From NCBI GenBank assembly GCA_027080135.1, contig JALWUJ010000159.1, positions 1 to 37,183 of the forward strand: DNA of 37,183 nucleotides, in the 5' to 3' direction. The stretch is from Flavobacteriaceae bacterium (GTDB lineage: Bacteria > Bacteroidota > Bacteroidia > Flavobacteriales > Flavobacteriaceae). Below are positions 30,974 through 37,183 of this stretch, piece by piece. The notes beneath the pieces are model-generated. The model did no database searches and was not told where the DNA came from. It was given only the letters and a program-made list of their open reading frames with translations. The number at the start of each line of letters is the position of its first letter. The first letter of the stretch is position 1. The translations under genes were made by a program, and so were the position numbers.

Positions 30974-33406
30974 TTAATGACTCATCATTGCTCGTTTAGC
31001 TTCAGCTTCTAAATTTACATAAGGTGTTCCTTCAACTGTAACTCCTACAAAGTCAATTTTACCATTATTAAATTTGCTTGGGGATGGATATAATCCACTA
31101 ACAGCATCAGCACTATCATAGCCAACACAAAGACCATCTCCAGACAAGGTAAATTTAGCTGGCTGTGTTCTCATCGATCCTTCTGCAACTGCCTTACCAT
31201 CAATATAAAGTGTAGTATTACCTAAAGATTCGCCCTTATCTCCGGCTTTTTCTCTTTTAAACTCCATACCTATTGTATGCTTTCCAGGTGTAAGAGTTAT
31301 GTTTGATTCAAAAACTTGTTCTGGACTAATTCCTAAGAAATTATATACATAGTACAACTTATTGTTTTTAATAAATAGGGTGTGCCCTCCAAAGCGAGAT
31401 CCGTGAGCAAATACAACTCCTGAAGTTTTATTTGTTGTCTCAACATTTGCTAATATTTTATACGAACGACCTCTTACATTAACTGCATTACCCTCTGGTA
31501 CAGCTGCAGCATAAGGATAATAAATATATCTATCTCTTGCTGGTTCTTGCGAAGGTCTCTCCACTCCAAGAACTTCAGCAGCACTTCTGTCATCTAATGG
31601 TAAAACGTTATTTTTTTCAGCTTCAACAAACCAAGCGTCGATTAATTCTTTAAGTTTTTCAGGGTTTTCTTTTGCTAAATCTTTTGATTCTGATCTATCA
31701 ACAGCAACGTGATATAATTCCCAATCATCTTCATCAAATTTACCTACACCAGAAAGTGGAGCGTGAACAGCTGATGCTTTCCAACCATCTTTCCAGATTC
31801 CGCGAGAACCTAGCATAGCGTAATATTGAACGTGCTTTTGTGTAGCATCATTAGGCTTAGCATCGAAAGTATAAGCCATAGATACTCCGGATAATGGTAC
31901 TTGCTTAACTCCGTTAAATTCTTTTGGCATTTCAATTCCTATCACTTCTAATAAAGTAGGAACAATATCTACCGAATGATGGTATTGATTTCTAATTTCA
32001 CCTTTGGCTTTAATGCCTTTAGGCCATGAAATAACTAATGGGTCGTTAGTACCACCTGCATATTGCGAATAACGCTTAAACATTTTAAACGGTGCAGAAA
32101 AAGCAGATGCCCATCCTGTTGGATAATGCTCATAAGTTTCAGGACCTCCTAAAACGTCTAAATATTTCATATTTTCAGATAATTCGTCAGGGAAATTATT
32201 GAAAAATTTATTTTCGTTTACAGAACCGTTTGGAGAACCTTCTCCAGATGCACCATTATCGGCAGCGTATAATACAATTGTATTCTCTAGCTGTCCGCTT
32301 TCTTCTAAATAGTCGATTACTCTACCTACTTGTGCATCGGTATATTCAGAAAAACCTGCATATACTTCTGCCATTTTTGCGAATAATTTCTTTTCATCAT
32401 CGTTTAAAGAATCCCAAGGGCGAACCATATCTATGGCTTGAGCCATATCTTCTCGCATGGGGTTCATTGGTGTGTTTACGGTTCCTTCCGGAAGTATTCC
32501 TTTTTCAATCATACGACCAGTTACCCATTCTCTATACGCATCGTAACCTTCGTCAAACTTTCCTTTATATTTAGCAATATATTCTTCTGGTGCGTGGTGA
32601 GGTGCGTGATTTGCACCTGGGTTGTACCACATATACCAAGGTTTTGAAGGGTTGGTAGCTTGTTGGTCGCGTAACATACCTAAGGCGTGATCTGCTAGGT
32701 CTTTTGAAAGGTGGTAGCCTTCTTCAAATTCTTTTTCTACAAAGTGATTGTCTTCAATTAAATCTGGATACCATTGGTTGGTTTCGCCACCAATAAAACC
32801 GTAAAAACGATCCCATCCCATTTGTAATGGCCATTGTTTTTTACTTCCTCCTGAAGCTACATCTTGCTCTGGTACATTGTGATTTTTTCCTATCCAAAAA
32901 GTACTGTATCCGTTTTCTTGCAAAATCTTAGAAAGCGGAGCCACTTCTGGACCCATTCTTCCGTTCGATCCTGGAAAACCATCTGCAGCTTCTGTAATAG
33001 CTGCCATCCCATTTAGATGATGATTTCTACCTGTTTGAATAGTTGAACGTGTTGGAGAACATAAGGCTGTTGTGTGCCATTGGGTATAAGTTAAACCATT
33101 TGCAGCTAACTTATCCATGGTTGGCATATTAATAGCTCCTCCGTATGGAGACCAAGCTCCTAGACCTGTATCATCATACAAAATGAATAAGATATTTGGT
33201 GCTCCTTTTGGGGCAGACTTTGGGGTATATGCCGACCAATCTGATTCTGAATCTCGAATATCTAAGGCTATTTTTCCTTTGAATTTTGTAGCACTACTTT
33301 CATTAGTAGTGGCTTCTTTTTTGTTTTGATTACAACTAATTATTGTAGTTAAAAAAAATCCTAAAACAACAGATTTTAGGATGAAAGATAATTTTTGATT
33401 TTTCAT
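30974..33406 (-). CDS. Secreted sulfatase lipoprotein (S1 family, CSPTR type)
   Basis: Hydrolyses a sulfate ester through a formylglycine made from C116 in the motif TALC-S-P-T-R. The 810-residue protein has a lipobox TIISC with C25 lipidated. Further alkaline-phosphatase-superfamily marks are the metal site NILFILYDDTGLG (D78, D79), GRNHHLNG, WIGKNHNVPE and YAADNGASGEG. About 200 C-terminal residues (from GNAVNVRGRSYKIL) look like a beta-sandwich typical of large arylsulfatases similar to subfamily S1_4. Subfamily is by pattern only; the substrate is unknown. It lies 57 bases after the Crp-family gene on the same strand and may belong to that operon. Confidence 0.92.
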   Translation of the reverse strand: MKNQKLSFILKSVVLGFFLTTIISCNQNKKEATTNESSATKFKGKIALDIRDSESDWSAYTPKSAPKGAPNILFILYDDTGLGAWSPYGGAINMPTMDKLAANGLTYTQWHTTALCSPTRSTIQTGRNHHLNGMAAITEAADGFPGSNGRMGPEVAPLSKILQENGYSTFWIGKNHNVPEQDVASGGSKKQWPLQMGWDRFYGFIGGETNQWYPDLIEDNHFVEKEFEEGYHLSKDLADHALGMLRDQQATNPSKPWYMWYNPGANHAPHHAPEEYIAKYKGKFDEGYDAYREWVTGRMIEKGILPEGTVNTPMNPMREDMAQAIDMVRPWDSLNDDEKKLFAKMAEVYAGFSEYTDAQVGRVIDYLEESGQLENTIVLYAADNGASGEGSPNGSVNENKFFNNFPDELSENMKYLDVLGGPETYEHYPTGWASAFSAPFKMFKRYSQYAGGTNDPLVISWPKGIKAKGEIRNQYHHSVDIVPTLLEVIGIEMPKEFNGVKQVPLSGVSMAYTFDAKPNDATQKHVQYYAMLGSRGIWKDGWKASAVHAPLSGVGKFDEDDWELYHVAVDRSESKDLAKENPEKLKELIDAWFVEAEKNNVLPLDDRSAAEVLGVERPSQEPARDRYIYYPYAAAVPEGNAVNVRGRSYKILANVETTNKTSGVVFAHGSRFGGHTLFIKNNKLYYVYNFLGISPEQVFESNITLTPGKHTIGMEFKREKAGDKGESLGNTTLYIDGKAVAEGSMRTQPAKFTLSGDGLCVGYDSADAVSGLYPSPSKFNNGKIDFVGVTVEGTPYVNLEAEAKRAMMSH

Positions 33407-33463
33407 TTAAAATGTTTTTTTTATAATCAGTAAAGTTAAAACCATTTAAAATGAAAAGAAACA

Positions 33464-34054
33464 TCAATTGATAGCTTTTTGTTTTTTCTTTATTCTATGG
33501 ATGGTTAATGGAGTGATTCCTAAAAAACTAGCAATATGTTTATCGAATGTGGTTTCTATTAAAATGGGGTTCCACTTTATTAAATCTAAATATCGTTCTT
33601 CGGGTGTCATGGTTACAAAAGTATTTAACCTGTAAGAAAGTGTAAGGATAATTTCTTTTAAAAAATCTAGATAAAAATTCATTATTTTAGGGTTTTTATA
33701 TCCCAAAGTTTCCAATTCGCTAATATTAAATTTTAGAAAATGAACTTCACCAATGGACTCAATATTTAGCATTTGAGTCTCATTACTAAATATTCTTGCA
33801 TCGCCCATTAAATGTCCTTCAGCTCTTATAAAATTATTTATTTCTTGTCCTTTCTCGTTTACACTATAAGCACGAGTAACTCCTTTTAATAAAAAGATTA
33901 AGTTCTTATTTGTTTTACCACTTTTTAGAATTATTTGTTTATTTTTTGCTATCTTATATTCAGTAATTGATAAGAATAAATCAATTACTTTTTCCTCCAA
34001 GTTTGGGAAATAGTTGATAATTAAATTTTTAATATCTGAATTTGATAATCTCAT
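33464..34054 (-). CDS. Crp/Fnr-family transcriptional regulator
   Basis: A cytoplasmic DNA-binding regulator of 196 residues. The N-terminal ~115 residues form a cyclic-nucleotide-binding-like beta-barrel (KNKQIILKSGKTNKNLIFLLKGVTRAY). The dimer helix follows, then a short helix-turn-helix at the end (IASFLGITPLTIHRIKKKQ). The cAMP phosphate-binding residues of E. coli Crp are not evident, as is usual in this Bacteroidota group, so the ligand is unknown. It sits 19 bases after the HAD lipoprotein gene and 57 before the sulfatase, and is a candidate local regulator of the sulfatase locus. Confidence 0.87.
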   Translation of the reverse strand: MRLSNSDIKNLIINYFPNLEEKVIDLFLSITEYKIAKNKQIILKSGKTNKNLIFLLKGVTRAYSVNEKGQEINNFIRAEGHLMGDARIFSNETQMLNIESIGEVHFLKFNISELETLGYKNPKIMNFYLDFLKEIILTLSYRLNTFVTMTPEERYLDLIKWNPILIETTFDKHIASFLGITPLTIHRIKKKQKAIN

Positions 34055-34073
34055 TTAAATATTCAATAGGGGT

Positions 34074-35111
34074 TTATTCTAATTCAAAAGGATAAATTAC
34101 CTTCCAATCTTTTTTCATATCGATTACCGTCCAACCATCTTTTTGAGCTTGGTCTAATCCTTTATCTAATCTTCCAATGTGCGAATCACGATCATATGCC
34201 CATTCTCTTTCGTCGTCGGTGTGATGTAAATATAACATTAAACTTTTGTGTTTGTTGGAAGCTGCCCATTGCATCATTTGTAAATCGCCATCAGAATTAC
34301 CAGAAGAGAATACTGGTTTTTTACCAATTATTTTCTGAATGTTTAGTGGTTTCCCTTCTTTATCGTCAATAAAATCGAGTGCTGGTACTCTTTTAATAAC
34401 TGGGTTTCCGTTGTTATAATCGAATTCGGTTTTTATTCTTGAACCTATAATTTGTTCTTCTGGGATTCCATAAATTTCCATAACAAAAGCACGCATAAAA
34501 TCAACTCCACCTCCTGAAACTATATAGGTTTTAAAATCGTTGGCTCTTAAATACTGAAGCAATTCTAACATGGGTTGATACACCATTTTATCATAGCCCA
34601 CATTTTTGGTTGGATGTTTTGCGGTAGCAATCCAATCTTGAACATCTTTTTTAAATTCTTCGGTAGTATTTCCAGAATGTGTTGCCATTATCAATTGGGC
34701 TAATCCGTGTTCGCCTTGCTTTTTCAACTCTTCCATATCGTTTTCTAAAACGGCTTTAAAGGGTTGGTCGTTTTTCCATTCTGGATGGTCTGAAGCCATA
34801 GCTTTTACTCTGTCAATCGCAAAAAACAATTGAAAATAAGCAGGTTGTTCTGCCCATAAATTACCATCGTTATCAAAAGTAGCTATCCGATCTTTAATAG
34901 GAATAAAGTTTTCGTTTTTAGAATTGGTTACTTCATTAACATAAGCGATGATGTTCTTTTTTGAAGCCACCTTATTCCAAGAAGGAAGTGGATCTTTTAC
35001 CTCTTGTTTTGGGCTTTCTTTTTGTTGACTTTCTTTAGTCTTTGTTTCACAAGAAATAAAAATCAAACTAAAAAAAATGATTACTAAACTTGTTGTTTTC
35101 AGGTATTTCAT
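34074..35111 (-). CDS. Exported HAD-superfamily phosphatase-like lipoprotein
   Basis: The 345-residue protein has a lipoprotein signal LIFISC with C21 lipidated, so it acts outside the cytoplasm. HAD motifs are motif I IATFDNDGNLWAEQP (nucleophile D80, acid D82), the motif II region YIVSGGGVDFMRAF, motif III lysine (probably GKKPVFSSG) and motif IV GNSDGDLQMMQWA. Motif I has DNDGN where the common form is DxDGT. A Lys/Glu/Gln-rich linker follows the lipid anchor. It is 26 bases after the outer-membrane protein gene and 19 before the Crp-type regulator, so an operon is likely. HAD proteins of this type are often seen near arylsulfatases; the substrate is unknown. Confidence 0.87.
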   Translation of the reverse strand: MKYLKTTSLVIIFFSLIFISCETKTKESQQKESPKQEVKDPLPSWNKVASKKNIIAYVNEVTNSKNENFIPIKDRIATFDNDGNLWAEQPAYFQLFFAIDRVKAMASDHPEWKNDQPFKAVLENDMEELKKQGEHGLAQLIMATHSGNTTEEFKKDVQDWIATAKHPTKNVGYDKMVYQPMLELLQYLRANDFKTYIVSGGGVDFMRAFVMEIYGIPEEQIIGSRIKTEFDYNNGNPVIKRVPALDFIDDKEGKPLNIQKIIGKKPVFSSGNSDGDLQMMQWAASNKHKSLMLYLHHTDDEREWAYDRDSHIGRLDKGLDQAQKDGWTVIDMKKDWKVIYPFELE

Positions 35112-35137
35112 AATTTATTATAATTCTATAATATTTT

Positions 35138-35680
35138 TTAAAATCTTCTTGCCATTCCGAAGCCTAAATTCCAAGAATTATAGGCGTTAACTTTTAAATC
35201 GTTTGTTAGACTAGCTACAATTTCCCAATTGTCGTGGAGAATGCGATGACTATATTCGACTCCTGCTTTGATAAGAAACAGGTTTTCTTCTTTAGAAAAT
35301 TCACCTCCTGCTCCTAAGACTAAACTAAAGTTTTTTATAGGTTTAAACATTCCAACAACCGCAGATGCAATTGGTGTACTTCGTTCTAATTCAGTTCCAT
35401 CGCTATGTTCTACAACAAAGCTTTCTACAATAATATCATTGTGTAAACCGATTGCCCAACGTTCGCTGATCTCAAAATTATAGTCGATACCCCAAGAGGG
35501 TACCGAAATCCATTTTTTGTCTTCTCCTTTTATCCCTTCTGCTATTTGTGTGTGACTTACTAAAACGGCAATGGAGTGTCTTTTTTCTGATTCTTCTTCA
35601 CTTACTTCATGTTCTTTTTCTTGTGCATTAACACAAATTGTAAATAGTAAAAGTAAGCTACTTAATAATATATTTTTCAT
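35138..35680 (-). CDS. Predicted outer-membrane beta-barrel protein
   Basis: From ATG 35680 the protein has 180 residues: a signal peptide ending in CVNAQ (about residue 20), an acidic stretch (EKEHEVSEEESEKRH), then about eight amphipathic strands (WGIDYNFEISERWAIGLHND ... SLVLGAGGEFSKEE ... WNLGFGMARRF). The C-terminal Phe is typical of outer-membrane barrels. An in-frame ATG 63 bases upstream (35743) would add 21 residues and runs through the terminator hairpin, so it is rejected. It heads the OMP-HAD-Crp gene run. Function is not recognised. Confidence 0.8.
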   Translation of the reverse strand: MKNILLSSLLLLFTICVNAQEKEHEVSEEESEKRHSIAVLVSHTQIAEGIKGEDKKWISVPSWGIDYNFEISERWAIGLHNDIIVESFVVEHSDGTELERSTPIASAVVGMFKPIKNFSLVLGAGGEFSKEENLFLIKAGVEYSHRILHDNWEIVASLTNDLKVNAYNSWNLGFGMARRF

Positions 35681-35696
35681 ACTTATTATAGTAAAC

Positions 35697-35723
35697 AAAA
35701 GGCTGAGGGTATTCTCAGCCTTT
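35697..35723 (-). terminator. Terminator after the right-hand sulfatase gene
   Basis: The arms aaaggctgag (35698-35707) and ctcagccttt (35714-35723) surround a 6-base loop. On the - strand TTTTG follows. It lies 22 bases past the sulfatase stop and before the OMP start at 35680. The U-run is short, so read-through into the OMP-HAD-Crp genes is possible. Confidence 0.7.
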
Positions 35724-35744
35724 AATGATAATAATAATTTCAAA

Positions 35745-37183
35745 TTAATGGCTTTTCATTACCATTTCTTCAATTTGTTTTTCAACTTTTGAAAGACTCC
35801 AATCACCGGCTGTTTGGCTTGGTGGATAGTCCTTAAAAGTACTTAAGAAATTATAAGCATATCCTTGAATTGCTATTAGAATATATGCTCTGTCAATATA
35901 CCAATCATAATAAGTATTTGATCCTTCTAAAGCTTTTTCATATGGATCTCTCCGAAGATTAAAAAGGTATGGTGCTCTTAATTCTACAAAAGGCTCTAAC
36001 CAAATCTGTAATTGATCCGCTCTATTTACTTGAAACATTGCTTTCCAATCGCCATATCGCAGTGCGGCAATCTGTCCAGCATCATTAACATAAATAAACC
36101 CTTCTCTTGGTGATTCTTCTGTTGCACCAGTCAAATAATCTAATTGATTTACACCATCAATATAATTTTTATAAAACCTTCCGTTCATAGTCACCCCTTT
36201 TTTAGCCTTAGCAACAATATCTGGCTCGCCAGCAATTGCAGCGAAGGTAGGTAACCAATCTTCATGAGCAACAATTCCATTTAAAGTCTTATTAGCTGGG
36301 AAATGTCCGGGCCATCTTACAAAAGTAGGAACACGATACGCACCTTCCCATGAACTGTTTTTTTCTCCGTGAAATGGAGTGGTTGCAGCATCTGGCCATG
36401 TATTAAAATGTGGGCCATTATCTGTAGAGTACATAACTACAGTATTTTCTGAAATACCTAATTCATCCAATAAATCGAGTAATTCGCCTACATGTAAATC
36501 GTGTTCAACCATACCGTCTCCATATTCATCTTGTCCAGATATACCACGATGCTCTTCTTTTACATGGGTTCTAAAATGCATACGAGTACCGTTCCACCAC
36601 ACAAAAAATGGTTCGCCAGATTTTACGGTTTCTCTTATGAATTTTTTTGCTGCAGCTACTGTTTCATCATCAATAGTTTCCATTCGTTTTTTTGTAAGCG
36701 GACCTGTATCTTCAATACGTTGTCCTCCTTTTCCATCTGCCCAAGAATGTATAACCCCTCTAGGGCCAAATTTCTCTTTGAAAGTCGAGCCATCTTTTAA
36801 AACCATATCGCCTGGATAATCCATGTTTTCTGGCTCTTCTTCGGCATTTAAATGGTAAAGATTTCCAAAAAATTCGTCAAACCCATGATTGGTAGGTAAA
36901 TGTTCATCAAGATCGCCTTCATGATTTTTTCCAAACTGACCTGTGGTATAGCCTTGGCTTTTCAAAACCGTTGCCATAGTTAAATCCGACTCTTGCCATC
37001 CTTCTTTAGCACCTGGCATACCTACTTTAGTCATGCCAGATCGAACAGGAACGCTACCGCTAATAAACGCAGCTCTACCAGCAGTACAACTTTGTTGCCC
37101 ATAATAATCTGTAAACGCGATACCTTCACTGGCAATACGGTCTATATTGGGAGTCATATATCCTAACATACCACGATTGTTAT
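35745..37183 (-). CDS. Secreted-type arylsulfatase (CTAGR type), N-terminus beyond window
   Basis: The reading frame is open to the window edge, so the start and signal peptide are not visible. At least 479 residues are seen. The formylglycine site is QQSC-T-A-G-R, a CxAxR motif, about 40 residues into the visible part. Other sulfatase marks are GYTTGQFGKNHEGD, FFVWWNGTRMHFRTH and YSTDNGPHFNTWPDA. The C-terminal part contains LRRDPYEKA and ends VMKSH. It shares family with the 30974 sulfatase, but the sequences are clearly different, so they are not a recent duplication. A terminator follows, then the OMP-HAD-Crp-sulfatase genes on the same strand. Confidence 0.92.
   Translation of the reverse strand, partial: NNRGMLGYMTPNIDRIASEGIAFTDYYGQQSCTAGRAAFISGSVPVRSGMTKVGMPGAKEGWQESDLTMATVLKSQGYTTGQFGKNHEGDLDEHLPTNHGFDEFFGNLYHLNAEEEPENMDYPGDMVLKDGSTFKEKFGPRGVIHSWADGKGGQRIEDTGPLTKKRMETIDDETVAAAKKFIRETVKSGEPFFVWWNGTRMHFRTHVKEEHRGISGQDEYGDGMVEHDLHVGELLDLLDELGISENTVVMYSTDNGPHFNTWPDAATTPFHGEKNSSWEGAYRVPTFVRWPGHFPANKTLNGIVAHEDWLPTFAAIAGEPDIVAKAKKGVTMNGRFYKNYIDGVNQLDYLTGATEESPREGFIYVNDAGQIAALRYGDWKAMFQVNRADQLQIWLEPFVELRAPYLFNLRRDPYEKALEGSNTYYDWYIDRAYILIAIQGYAYNFLSTFKDYPPSQTAGDWSLSKVEKQIEEMVMKSH

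Noticed and set aside
32230-32647. 114- and 69-residue + strand frames opposite the left-hand sulfatase
   Set aside because: They are antisense to conserved sulfatase sequence and overlap each other in different frames.
35681-35743. ATG 63 bases upstream that would lengthen the outer-membrane protein
   Set aside because: The extension would translate through a terminator hairpin and bury the signal peptide 21 residues inside the protein.
36379-36819. 146- and 99-residue + strand frames opposite the right-hand sulfatase
   Set aside because: They are shadows of the sulfatase reading frame; composition and lack of motifs argue against coding.

Overview
The window is AT-rich chromosomal DNA from a marine-type member of the Flavobacteriaceae (Bacteroidota). 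The evidence is threefold. Promoters have the Bacteroidota form TTTG-N19/20-TAnnTTTG rather than sigma70 boxes. Secreted proteins end in type IX secretion (T9SS) sorting domains of the 'YPNP...' kind. The gene order DUF177-rpmF-fabH-accB-accC is typical of the group. Nothing indicates a phage, plasmid, integron or CRISPR array.

Layout. 1-1700 (-) is recJ, lacking only its last few codons. 1930-6694 holds a T9SS beta-propeller protein, an OsmC-family protein, an AhpD-like CxxC protein and a large secreted modular protein. 6700-11664 is housekeeping: rsmI with a flavobacterial partner of unknown function, then tdk, alr, mscL and asd. 11721-13938 has a secreted esterase lipoprotein, a Gre-like factor and mtgA. 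14217-17666 carries two T9SS cargo proteins, an M43 metalloprotease and a leucine-rich-repeat protein. 17778-22812 (-) is the lipid-precursor and ribosome block (accC, accB, fabH, rpmF, DUF177, pdxA). 22870-27169 has ribE, a tiny membrane protein, tRNA-Met, methylmalonyl-CoA epimerase, rbfA, a LolC/E-like permease and dus. 27238-30722 is a porin plus octaheme-cytochrome/TPR lipoprotein pair. 30974 to the right edge (-) is a sulfatase locus: two secreted sulfatases flanking an outer-membrane protein, a HAD-fold lipoprotein and a Crp-family regulator.

How the genes work together. Most of the window is core metabolism. Two parts look accessory and least described: the porin/octaheme lipoprotein pair, and the sulfatase/HAD/Crp/OMP cluster, which has no SusC/SusD pair or glycosidase in view. 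These two face each other across a short region holding a strong bidirectional terminator and a probable gene remnant.

Smaller signals include a dispersed palindromic repeat inserted in frame in recJ with a second copy at 13222-13241, and a decayed 70-bp tandem duplication of the end of the AhpD-like gene. rbfA and dus have promoters that predict almost no 5' leader. pdxA and ribE have abutting divergent promoters, and several convergent gene pairs overlap or nearly touch.
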